Source: an uncultured Clostridia bacterium
Lineage (GTDB): Bacteria > Bacillota > Clostridia > TANB77 > CAG-508
Assembly: GCA_948745425.1 (NCBI GenBank)
Contig: CAPZDM010000018.1
Coordinates: forward strand, 15,048-26,849
Direction of reading: 5' to 3'
Length of the DNA stretch: 11,802 bases
Below the pieces are notes generated by a model. The model searched no databases. It worked only from the letters and a program-made list of their open reading frames with translations, and had not been told where the DNA came from. A program made the translations under genes and the position numbers. How positions within the stretch are numbered: position 1 is the first letter of the stretch; each line of letters begins with the position of its first letter. Of this stretch, positions 5,266 to 10,965 are shown piece after piece.

Positions 5266-7263
5266 TTAACATTCTTTTATATTCCAAACAATTTTTATTT
5301 CTCTTTGTTCTGTTTCTTTGTCATATATTCCTACATATATTTTATCTACAAATTCGTTTATAATTGTTCTATCTATTTTTTTTACCTTTTTATATTTAGT
5401 AAATAATTCTTTACTTCTTAATTCTTTGCCTTTTCTTTGTTCTAATTGAAATATCTTCTCGTCTATTTTTAGTAATCTTTCTTTTAAATTTTCTATATCA
5501 ACATTATTTTTATTTTTTATCATAATAAATTCGTCTGCTGTAATAACTCCATTTGTTCTATCTTCATATAGTAAGCTCAACATATCTGTTTTTTTATAAA
5601 TTGTAGCTTGAATTTCGTTTTTTTCAGAATTTAGTATTTCTAATTCTTTACTAACATCATCATTTACTTTATTTTCATAATAGTTTTTTTCTACTTTTGA
5701 TAAATCATAATATTTTTTTATTTGTTCATTTATCTTTTCTAATAATATTTGGTCTAATTCTGACTTTTTTAAAGTTTTTCTATTATCACAAAATGCTCCT
5801 GTTTCACTTGAACGAATTGCTTTACATCTTAAATAATAATTATTTTTATCATTTTTAAGTCCTGCCGATTTTTGAAAAGCTCTACCACAACACATACAAT
5901 AAACTTTTTTACTATATTCCATTAGGTTTCCATTTTTTTGTGGCTTATTTCTGCCTTTGTTGTTACTTTCTAATCTATCATTTGCCATTAACCATTTATT
6001 CCTATCTATAATTGGCTCGTGGCAATGTGGAACTCTAATCCATTCGTCTTTTGAAACTGCAACTCTAGTTTTATCTTTATAGCTTTTATTATGATATTTT
6101 CCTAATACTAGACACCCTGTATATGCCTCATTTTTTATAACACTTCTTACTCCTTTTGCTGTCCAAATACTTCTTTGATGAATTTTTAGTAATATTCCCT
6201 CTTTTAAAATTCGTTCTTCTATTTTAGAATTTGTTTCTATAAAATTCTCATTATCTTCTAAAAAAGTATTCGCATTGATAATTTCTTGAAAATTTATATA
6301 AAATTTGTCTGATATAGACTTTATTGTTTCTTCTTTTTCAGTTTGGTAAGTTATTATCTTTTTAGCATTATCATATCTTATTTTTAGTCCAATTTTTCTC
6401 ATATGCTCGTATGGAGGGAGTATTCTTTCTTCATTTAAAGCTGTTGCTATTTTCTCTGCACCCATTCCCTTTAAATAATCGTCAAAAATTCTTCTTACAA
6501 CCATTGCTCCCTCATCTTCAATTATTAGGTGGTACTTGTCCTTTGGATCTTTTATATATCCATAAGGCATCCACGCTGTTGCATATAAACCATTTTCCTT
6601 TTTGTTTTTTAATATTTCTCTTGTATTTATTGACTGGTCTTCTACTTGCCATTCATTAACAAGTCCATTTATTTGTCTTGCTTTTTTGTTTCCTTTTACT
6701 GCTGTATCTGCACTATCTACCAAACCAACAAATCTTATATTCCATTCCATAAATTTTGTATGCAAATAAGTTTCTATCATTTCCATACTTCTTGAAAATC
6801 TTGACTGACTTTTGCATAAAACTATTTCTGTTCTTCTACACTCGCAATATTTTAATGACTTATTCCACTCTGGTCTGTTATTGTCTGCCCCAGATATTCC
6901 CTCCTCACAAAATATTGCAACTACTTTCCAACCTCTCTTTCTGCATTCGTCTAATAAAAGCAATAATTGATTTCTAATACTTCTACTTATATCTCCATCA
7001 ATTAAATCTCCGTCCTCCTCTGATAAACGAATGTATAAGATTACTCGGAATCCACTTCTTATATTGTTTGTCCCCTTTTGCACGGAAAAACAGTCGCTAG
7101 AATTTTCTTTTGTTATTTTTAATATATTTCTGACATTAGAAGATACATATTCTAAACTTTCTTCGTCTAATAATTCTTTTATCTTTCTTAATTCCAAAGT
7201 GTCAATCTCTTGATATGAAGAATACTTTTTTATTCTGTTTTCTTTAACAACTTCTACAATCAT
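5266..7263 (-). CDS. Large serine recombinase with LysM-like insertion (first copy)
   Basis: A paralogue of the downstream gene with the same architecture, very similar in the catalytic domain and more diverged in the C-terminal half. With the ATG at 7263 it is 665 aa. The catalytic serine is Ser81 in VILYIRLSEEDGD, and the CKSQSRFSRSMEMIE motif lies at 150-164. The recombinase domain begins near PYGYIKDPKDKYHL. A weaker LysM-like insert spans about 305-362 (EETIKSISDKFYINFQEIIN, ending ILLKI). The zinc ribbon uses Cys456, Cys459, Cys480 and Cys492, and a coiled coil follows. A TTG at 7272 is an alternative start with AAAGGG 4 bases upstream. I prefer the ATG because the paralogue also begins MIVxV. 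Two recombinases in tandem suggest either a heteromeric system, as in some elements that need more than one serine recombinase, or a recent duplication. Confidence 0.92.
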   Translation of the reverse strand: MIVEVVKENRIKKYSSYQEIDTLELRKIKELLDEESLEYVSSNVRNILKITKENSSDCFSVQKGTNNIRSGFRVILYIRLSEEDGDLIDGDISRSIRNQLLLLLDECRKRGWKVVAIFCEEGISGADNNRPEWNKSLKYCECRRTEIVLCKSQSRFSRSMEMIETYLHTKFMEWNIRFVGLVDSADTAVKGNKKARQINGLVNEWQVEDQSINTREILKNKKENGLYATAWMPYGYIKDPKDKYHLIIEDEGAMVVRRIFDDYLKGMGAEKIATALNEERILPPYEHMRKIGLKIRYDNAKKIITYQTEKEETIKSISDKFYINFQEIINANTFLEDNENFIETNSKIEERILKEGILLKIHQRSIWTAKGVRSVIKNEAYTGCLVLGKYHNKSYKDKTRVAVSKDEWIRVPHCHEPIIDRNKWLMANDRLESNNKGRNKPQKNGNLMEYSKKVYCMCCGRAFQKSAGLKNDKNNYYLRCKAIRSSETGAFCDNRKTLKKSELDQILLEKINEQIKKYYDLSKVEKNYYENKVNDDVSKELEILNSEKNEIQATIYKKTDMLSLLYEDRTNGVITADEFIMIKNKNNVDIENLKERLLKIDEKIFQLEQRKGKELRSKELFTKYKKVKKIDRTIINEFVDKIYVGIYDKETEQREIKIVWNIKEC

Positions 7264-7298
7264 ATTATTCAATCAACCCTTTCTTGTCAGTCAGTATA

Positions 7299-7445
7299 TT
7301 ATTTTTTAGACTGCTCAACAAATGTGCAATTTTCTTTTTCTTCACTAATTATCACATTTGCGATTTTTGAACAAATAATATTTTGTAATTGTTCTTCTGA
7401 TATTTCCTTTGGTGTAATACACTCCACTTTATAATTACAACTCAT
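7299..7445 (-). CDS. Small acidic protein of unknown function, 48 aa
   Basis: The ATG at 7445 follows the 137-aa gene by six bases, with GGAG 10 bases upstream overlapping that gene's last codons. The product has three Cys among its first 25 residues (MSCNYKVECITPKEISEEQL, then QNIICSKIANVIISEE) and a Cys at 40. The middle is an amphipathic helix, and no membrane segment is seen. It lies directly upstream of the two recombinases, 36 bases from the first. Small proteins in this position in recombinase-borne elements can be accessory or directionality factors, but this protein shows no recognisable HTH, so that is only a possibility. Confidence 0.65.
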   Translation of the reverse strand: MSCNYKVECITPKEISEEQLQNIICSKIANVIISEEKENCTFVEQSKK

Positions 7446-7451
7446 TTCACA

Positions 7452-7865
7452 TCAGCTCCGTTTATCTTCTTTTAGTTCTGGAAATATCTGCTCTGCTATA
7501 ATTTCTGCCTCTTTCATTATTCTTCTTGGGTGGTGTGAATGTAATTGTTTTAAAAATTCCTTAACTATTTTCTCATCTGTTATCTGCATTTCTCTATTTA
7601 TCAATACATAGAAAATACAAACTGCATACGCAATAAAATCGTTTGAAGATAATTGCCAGTCAAAGTTGATTCTATTTAATAATTCAGTATTAACTCCTGT
7701 TATTTCTTCTTTATTCAAATTTTCTTGTGCTACTTCTGCTATATCTTTCAGTATATCTTCTAATCCATTTTGATTTATATTTTGTTCATACCTTTTATAA
7801 CCTAAAATATAGTAGCTAACAGCCTCTTTCATAGTGTACTTTTTATTTTTTATATTCTTTTTCAT
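7452..7865 (-). CDS. Hypothetical protein, 137 aa, downstream of mazF
   Basis: A strong AGGAGG 8 bases upstream fixes the ATG at 7865. The protein is mostly helical and soluble, with a basic N-terminus (MKKNIKNKKYTMKEAVSYYI), an acidic middle (EDILKDIAEVAQENLNKEEI), an aromatic hydrophobic helix around 77-92 (NDFIAYAVCIFYVLINREMQ) and a charged tail containing LHSHHPRRIMKEAEIIAEQI. I do not recognise the family. It starts 16 bases after mazF ends and precedes the 48-aa ORF and the recombinases, so it belongs to the same transcription unit. It lacks an AbrB-like or RHH fold typical of MazE, but a role as toxin partner cannot be excluded. Confidence 0.8.
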   Translation of the reverse strand: MKKNIKNKKYTMKEAVSYYILGYKRYEQNINQNGLEDILKDIAEVAQENLNKEEITGVNTELLNRINFDWQLSSNDFIAYAVCIFYVLINREMQITDEKIVKEFLKQLHSHHPRRIMKEAEIIAEQIFPELKEDKRS

Positions 7866-7881
7866 TAAAATTTCCTCCTAA

Positions 7882-8265
7882 TTAAAAACAAGCCCTATTG
7901 GACTTGTAATTTATTTTTTGTAAATTAGTAGCTATTCTTATAGCTCTATCTACTGCGTTTATATATTTTTGTGGCAATATATCTATGCGTTTTATAAGTC
8001 TTCTTTTATCTATCACTTTTATTTGCTCTGCCATTATGGTAGCTTTACATCTCATTTTGCCAAATGCTTTTATTTTTATATGTGTAGGAATACTATTCTG
8101 TTTTTCTAGTCTGCTTGTTATTGGAATAATTATTGTTGTTGGACTATGTTTATTCCCTATATCATTTTGAATAATTAGAACTGGTCTTATTCCTCTTTCC
8201 TCACTTCCTACTGTATTTCCTAAATTAGCAAGATATATTTCATTTCTTCTAATTTTATTTATCAT
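7882..8265 (-). CDS. mazF: MazF/PemK-family endoribonuclease toxin
   Basis: MazF toxins are ribosome-independent mRNA interferases that cleave single-stranded RNA at short motifs. The 127-aa protein shows the family signature: IRRNEIYLANLGNTVGSEER followed by GIRPVLIIQNDIGN (res 25-38), SPTTIIIPITSR with the conserved Thr/Ser positions, then a basic segment, MAEQIKVIDKRRLIKRI, and a helix at the end. AGGAGG lies 7 bases upstream of the ATG. Its start overlaps the stop of a 57-aa membrane microprotein by 11 bases, an arrangement typical of an antitoxin-toxin pair, although the upstream protein is not a known antitoxin. No MazE-like gene is visible. In mobile elements such toxins can act as addiction modules. 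Confidence 0.92.
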   Translation of the reverse strand: MINKIRRNEIYLANLGNTVGSEERGIRPVLIIQNDIGNKHSPTTIIIPITSRLEKQNSIPTHIKIKAFGKMRCKATIMAEQIKVIDKRRLIKRIDILPQKYINAVDRAIRIATNLQKINYKSNRACF

Positions 8266-8428
8266 TCTTTTGCCTCCTGCAATTACAATTATTTTTTAAT
8301 TGTTCCATCTGTTCTTTATCTTCCATTTCTATTTCTTCAGCTGTTTTGCATTTACTTGCACCTAATAGCAATAAATACATACAAATAGCAATTATAAACA
8401 TATCTATTAGTAAAATTCTTAATATCAT
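8255..8428 (-). CDS. 57-aa single-pass membrane microprotein overlapping mazF
   Basis: The frame runs from the ATG at 8428 (AAAGGA 10 bases upstream) to TAA at 8255, overlapping the mazF start by 11 bases. Residues 1-24 form one membrane segment (MILRILLIDMFIIAICMYLL and following LLGA). Residues 25-57 form a charged cytosolic-type tail with EEIEMEDKEQMEQ and a Cys pair in NNCNCRR. The overlap and ribosome binding site spacing indicate coupled translation with mazF. Its role is unknown: it could be an unorthodox antitoxin, a membrane tether, or simply an operon passenger. I do not recognise a family. Confidence 0.65.
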   Translation of the reverse strand: MILRILLIDMFIIAICMYLLLLGASKCKTAEEIEMEDKEQMEQLKNNCNCRRQKNDK

Positions 8429-8454
8429 TGTTTGGTTTTCCTTTCTCGTATGTT

Positions 8455-8517
8455 AAAAAGAACTCTAAAATGTTTTGGAGGTATATTGATATTGCTTACC
8501 TTAATTTTAGAGTTCTT
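8455..8517 (-). terminator. Large hairpin with T-run: terminator or attenuator before the mazF operon
   Basis: AAGAACTCTAAAAT (8517-8504 on the reverse strand) pairs perfectly over 14 bp with ATTTTAGAGTTCTT (8471-8458); T residues follow to 8455. The 32-base loop holds a further AGGTA/TACCT stem. It lies between the 50-codon ORF and the 57-aa ORF. Only about 29 bases separate it from the next ATG, too few for an independent promoter downstream, so read-through or attenuation is implied for mazF expression. Confidence 0.7.
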
Positions 8518-8539
8518 ATTGTTTTATTTTTATACCTTT

Positions 8540-8692
8540 TCATAATTCATTAGACAGATGTTTTGCTACATCTTCATAGGTGGTATTCGGCATACCCCTG
8601 TCCGTTTTCAACCGACTTGTACTCATTGCGTGGGACGGTTTTTTCACGCTCGTGCTATGACTATACAAAAGTTTCTTTCCTTTTACACTCAT
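8540..8692 (-). CDS. Possible 50-aa basic protein, or structured RNA region
   Basis: An open frame runs from the ATG at 8692 (AAGG 5 bases upstream, a weak site) to TGA at 8540. The translation is basic and Ser-rich (MSVKGKKLLYSHSTSVKKPS, then HAMSTSRLKTDRGMPNTTYE and DVAKHLSNEL). Its central part is close to 50% GC (ACG, CCG, CGG and CTG codons), unlike every neighbour. The same stretch can fold on the reverse strand into GCGTG/CACGC, GGTAT-GCCGA-ATACC and AGATGT-AGCAAA-ACATCT hairpins, so it may instead be a structured leader RNA for the genes that follow. Coding and RNA roles are not exclusive. I recognise no family. Confidence 0.4.
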   Translation of the reverse strand: MSVKGKKLLYSHSTSVKKPSHAMSTSRLKTDRGMPNTTYEDVAKHLSNEL

Positions 8693-8905
8693 CTTCGCCT
8701 TATTAGTTGCAAGCTAATATTTAAGTAATAAAATATTACTAGCTCAAGTAATCAAAGGACTGTATCTAACGAATCGTTATTCACTTTTCAATGTGCTGTA
8801 TAATTTCATTTTTGAAGAAAAAACAATATTATTTATTGCCCTCTCATCTTTAACAGCGATTGAAAAATGAAAAACTTGACCTTTTTTTAAAATTTTTTAA
8901 TTTTT
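8693..8905. other. Gene-free spacer downstream of the HTH_16 gene
   Basis: No credible ORF is present. AGTAATA-AAA-TATTACT-type pairing around 8724-8740, nested in AGCTA/TAGCT, can form a hairpin. Several weak -10-like sequences exist on the reverse strand (for example TATACA) without a good -35. A promoter or leader for the 50-codon ORF would have to lie here. Confidence 0.4.
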
Positions 8906-9118
8906 TTATTTTGCTAATTTCTCTGCAAAGTTTTCATCTTTTATAACATTTATTGCATATTCAATTAAATAACTCTTTAGTTCTTGATCCACTTCTCTAT
9001 TTTCGTTTTTAGAATATTTATCAATTAACGGCATTATTTTATTTATTGCTAAAATCAATGACACTTCGTCTGTTTTAGCTTTTGACAACAACTCATAAAA
9101 TTTTGTTTTATTTCTCAT
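8906..9118 (-). CDS. Tn916 Orf8-like HTH_16 conjugative-element protein, 70 aa
   Basis: The pattern KFYELLSKAKTDEVSLILAI, NKIMPLIDKYS, then DQELKSYLIEYAINVI matches the small helix-turn-helix proteins (HTH_16 type) encoded next to a sigma-like gene in Tn916-family and other Gram-positive integrative elements. In Tn916 the equivalent genes are orf7 and orf8, placed upstream of xis and int. GGAGGT 5 bases upstream of the ATG lies inside the sigma gene, and the two frames overlap by 11 bases, so translation is coupled. Size (70 aa) and position both agree. Its exact function in this family is not established as far as I know; it likely acts with the sigma-like protein. Confidence 0.75.
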   Translation of the reverse strand: MRNKTKFYELLSKAKTDEVSLILAINKIMPLIDKYSKNENREVDQELKSYLIEYAINVIKDENFAEKLAK

Positions 9119-9533
9119 TTTCTACCTCCAGATAATCTCTTAACTTTCCAATAGCTTTTGTTTTTAATCTTCCTACTGCACTTTCACTTATATTCATTCC
9201 TTTTGCTATCTCTTTCAATTTCTTATTTTTATAATAATACTGTATGATTACTTTTCTCTGCTTTTCAGTTAGTTTCTTTATTGCCTTTGTCAATTCTTCA
9301 TTTTTACAGATTTCCTCACCCAAAAAGGAATAAGCAAATTTATCTGTATTAGACAAAATCTCCCATTCATTATTAGACATAGATATTTCCTTATCTAGCA
9401 AATACTTCTTATATTTTAAATAATCAATTCTTTTATGTAATAAAGCTGTTCTCATATAATTTATGTATCTAGCAAATACAATATCGTCTTTGTATTCTGT
9501 ATTTTCTTCAAATATATCTTTTTTTTCTTTCAT
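9108..9533 (-). CDS. Sigma-70-family regulator of Tn916 Orf7 type, 141 aa
   Basis: Region 4 of sigma-70 is clear at about residues 85-135: ELTKAIKKLTEKQRKVIIQY, then KLKEIAKGMNISESAVGRLK, a helix-turn-helix expected to contact -35 elements, ending KAIGKLRDYL. The N-terminal part (IVFARYINYMRTALLHKRID, then YLKYKKYLL) is like the reduced region 2 of sigma-like proteins from conjugative transposons. An in-frame ATG exists at 9545, but GGAGG (9539-9543) lies inside its second and third codons and sits 5 bases before the ATG at 9533, so I choose 9533. The gene leads the reverse operon with the HTH_16 protein and probably drives mobile-element genes. Confidence 0.85.
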   Translation of the reverse strand: MKEKKDIFEENTEYKDDIVFARYINYMRTALLHKRIDYLKYKKYLLDKEISMSNNEWEILSNTDKFAYSFLGEEICKNEELTKAIKKLTEKQRKVIIQYYYKNKKLKEIAKGMNISESAVGRLKTKAIGKLRDYLEVENEK

Positions 9534-9545
9534 TTTTTCCTCCAT

Positions 9546-9707
9546 TCAATTTTGTTTTTTATTGAATAGAGGTGGACTATCACAGCCACAATTAAAAAGA
9601 AGAATAATTTTTATATACAATATAAAAAAGAAGTCAAAATTACTCCTTGTAAATTTGACTTCTTTTTCTATGTAATTATTAAAAAAAACTTCTTCTTTTA
9701 ATTTCAC
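9546..9707 (-). CDS. Doubtful 53-codon ORF upstream of the sigma gene
   Basis: A GTG at 9707 with AAGGAG 8 bases upstream opens a frame that ends one base before the upstream in-frame ATG of the sigma gene. The translation is hydrophobic in the middle (DFFFILYIKIILLF) and ends NCGCDSPPLFNKKQN. The frame runs through a long inverted repeat and a good promoter, so it may be chance. The well-spaced ribosome binding site is the main argument in favour. Confidence 0.3.
   Translation of the reverse strand: MKLKEEVFFNNYIEKEVKFTRSNFDFFFILYIKIILLFNCGCDSPPLFNKKQN
9610..9667 (-). promoter_or_regulatory. Promoter of the sigma-HTH_16 operon overlapped by a long inverted repeat
   Basis: On the reverse strand TTGACT (9637-9632) and TATAAA (9615-9610), 16 bases apart, form a good vegetative promoter pointing to the sigma gene. 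The -35 element lies in the arm of a long inverted repeat: AAAAAGAAGTCAAA near 9625-9638 pairs with TTTGACTTCTTTTT at 9654-9667, with a further TTAC/GTAA inner stem. The repeat may be an operator or, read in either direction, a terminator/attenuator. Confidence 0.55.
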
Positions 9708-9724
9708 TACCCATACTCCTTGCA

Positions 9725-9836
9725 TAGCGTAGAGTATTTACTTTGAAATTATAGTAATAAGCAATAGAACAACACTACGCTAAAATATAATCTCGTTTCG
9801 TTTATCTTTAGATAATCTGGTATTTAGGTAGCTCAT
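9725..9836 (-). promoter_or_regulatory. Possible leader peptide with hairpin at its stop codon
   Basis: An 18-codon ORF (9836-9780, MSYLNTRLSKDKRNEIIF) ends with TAG inside TAGCGTAG on the reverse strand (9782-9775). Its perfect complement CTACGCTA lies at 9732-9725, right before the AAGGAG of the 53-codon ORF. A ribosome finishing the leader would open the stem, a layout seen in translation-dependent attenuation. No strong ribosome binding site precedes the leader ATG, so confidence is limited. Nothing else gene-like was found between 9837 and 10040. Confidence 0.35.
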
Positions 9837-9996
9837 TTATTTGATTATCTTTTAAAAATAACAAAAAACAAATATTAGTTTTTTATAACTTGCTTTTTGA
9901 ATACCTTTTTAATTTGCAATCCGTCTTATTCCTCCCTTTTTATACTATCTTTCGTGCTTATACTTTTTTATATTAGCACATTTGGTTTTAAAAGTT

Positions 9997-10003
9997 TGTC
10001 GAA
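9997..10003 (+). promoter_or_regulatory. Candidate Spo0A box
   Basis: TGTCGAA within TTTGTCGAAATGTGT matches the 0A-box core. The same context GTCGAAATGTGT recurs at 11289-11300. It lies about 50 bases upstream of the promoter of the first XRE gene. Confidence 0.45.
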
Positions 10004-10049
10004 ATGTGTAAGATGACGGATATTTTTTACAAAATTTTCCATTTGTTTT

Positions 10050-10101
10050 TTGATATTTGCATTTTTTGACTTCTATAATTCTTTTAGCACGATATTCGTG
10101 C
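10050..10101 (+). promoter_or_regulatory. Promoter and palindromic operator of the first XRE gene
   Basis: TTGATA (10050-10055) and TATAAT (10074-10079) are 18 bases apart. GCACGATATTCGTGC, a perfect palindrome around TAT, lies at 10087-10101, where transcription would begin. The same 15-mer occurs upstream of the response regulator at 10929-10943. A bound repressor here would block initiation, and autoregulation by the XRE protein is likely. Confidence 0.65.
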
Positions 10102-10166
10102 AAGAAAATGATTTTTTTATAATAAAATTGGGAAAAATGTATATAGAAAGAAAGGAATGAGAGTAT

Positions 10167-10424
10167 ATGAGAGCCAAAAGACTTAATTCAAAATCTAATA
10201 TTATTGGCAAGAATGTAAAAAAATATAGAACAGCTAATAAATATACACAAGAAGAACTATGCCAAAAACTAGACTTATTTGGTTTGAACTTATATCATTC
10301 TGATATTTATCTTATTGAATATAATAAAAGAATTGTTAGAGATTATGAAGCTTTAGCTTTTGCTAAAGTTTTCAATATAAGTTTAGACGAACTTTATTCT
10401 GGAACAGAAAAAGAACTTGAATAA
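10167..10424 (+). CDS. XRE-family helix-turn-helix regulator, 85 aa
   Basis: A single HTH_3 domain fills residues 12-78: NIIGKNVKKYRTANKYTQEE, LCQKLDLFGLNLYHSDIYLI, EYNKRIVRDYEALAFAKVFN, ISLDELYSG. There is no oligomerisation or peptidase extension. AAAGGA (10151-10156) is 10 bases upstream of the ATG. Such single-domain XRE proteins usually repress their own promoter and a divergent set of mobile-element genes, and a palindrome lies at the predicted start site. It is divergent from the sigma operon and convergent with the response regulator, with which it shares a bidirectional terminator. The FGLNLYHSDI insertion between helices 2 and 3 is longer than in the minimal Cro type. Confidence 0.87.
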   Translation: MRAKRLNSKSNIIGKNVKKYRTANKYTQEELCQKLDLFGLNLYHSDIYLIEYNKRIVRDYEALAFAKVFNISLDELYSGTEKELE

Positions 10425-10430
10425 AAAAAT

Positions 10431-10456
10431 AAATCCAGATTTTCTCTGGATTTTTT
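10431..10456. terminator. Bidirectional terminator between XRE gene and response regulator
   Basis: AAATCCAGA (10431-10439) pairs with TCTGGATTT (10445-10453) around a five-base loop. Forward it is followed by a T-run (to 10456); on the reverse strand by TATTTTTTT. It lies between the two convergent stop codons and can end both transcripts. Confidence 0.85.
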
Positions 10457-10457
10457 A

Positions 10458-10904
10458 TTATTTCTTGAAAAAACTTACTATTTTCTTGAAAAAATTATTT
10501 TCTTCAGCTAGTTTACTGTTAATTATTTCTTCTCTACTTTCTATTTCTGTAATTGATTCAATTTCATTAACTAGCTTTTCCATATCTACTGGCTTATTAT
10601 AGATATTTTTTACAGGTAAAGAATATAGTTTTTTCATTATATCTATACTTGCCCCACCAGTAATTACAATAAATTCAGGTACTTTTTCAAACTCTTTTAC
10701 AATTTCTATAACTTCTACCCCTGTTTTTTTAGGCATTTCTATATCAGTAATTACAACATCTGGATTAAATTGCATTATATATTTCAATTCTTCTTCTCCA
10801 TCATTTGCAATTCCAACTACCTCTATTTTATCACTCTTTTTTAATGCTTTTACAATATGTTCTAGTAAAACTTTGTTGTCATCTGCTACAACTATTCTTA
10901 TCAT
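10458..10904 (-). CDS. Receiver-only response regulator, 148 aa
   Basis: Residues 1-118 form a complete CheY-like receiver: acidic pair Asp8/Asp9 in VVADDN, phosphoacceptor Asp54 in VVITDIEMPKKTGVEV, Thr82 in IVITGG, and Lys104 in NKPVD. There is no DNA-binding or enzymatic output domain; the last 30 residues are a charged helix ending FFKKIVSFFKK, a basic-aromatic amphipathic tail that could bind a partner or membrane. The receiver resembles Spo0A-type receivers in its opening (IRIVVADDNK and VVGIANDGEEEL). GGAGG lies 9 bases upstream of the ATG. No histidine kinase gene is in the window. It follows the AbrB-like gene by 62 bases, with a 25-bp palindrome between them. Confidence 0.88.
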   Translation of the reverse strand: MIRIVVADDNKVLLEHIVKALKKSDKIEVVGIANDGEEELKYIMQFNPDVVITDIEMPKKTGVEVIEIVKEFEKVPEFIVITGGASIDIMKKLYSLPVKNIYNKPVDMEKLVNEIESITEIESREEIINSKLAEENNFFKKIVSFFKK

Positions 10905-10923
10905 AATCTTTTTCCTCCATTCT

Positions 10924-10948
10924 TTATTGCACGATATTCGTGCAATAA
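10924..10948. promoter_or_regulatory. 25-bp perfect palindrome upstream of the response regulator
   Basis: Arms of 11 bp around a central TAT; the inner 15 bases are GCACGATATTCGTGC, identical to the site at 10087-10101 upstream of the XRE gene. It lies 20 bases before the response-regulator ATG, overlapping no gene. With no T-run on the reverse strand it is unlikely to be a terminator, so a shared operator is the best reading. Confidence 0.7.
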
Positions 10949-10965
10949 TAAATAAAAAAAATAAT

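Noticed and set aside
6411..7213. Forward-strand ORFs inside the first recombinase
   Set aside because: Antisense shadows of a confidently assigned gene with no independent start signals.
7299..7865. MazE-type antitoxin among the genes after mazF
   Set aside because: Neither the 137-aa nor the 48-aa protein shows an AbrB-like or ribbon-helix-helix domain, and they follow rather than precede the toxin; assignment would be a guess.
9463..9675. Forward 70-codon ORF opposite the sigma gene start
   Set aside because: It overlaps the sigma gene, its promoter and the inverted repeat; no ribosome binding site.
10087..10101. LexA (SOS) box
   Set aside because: GCACGATATTCGTGC does not match the Firmicute LexA core CGAAC-N4-GTTCG; an XRE or other palindrome-binding regulator fits better.
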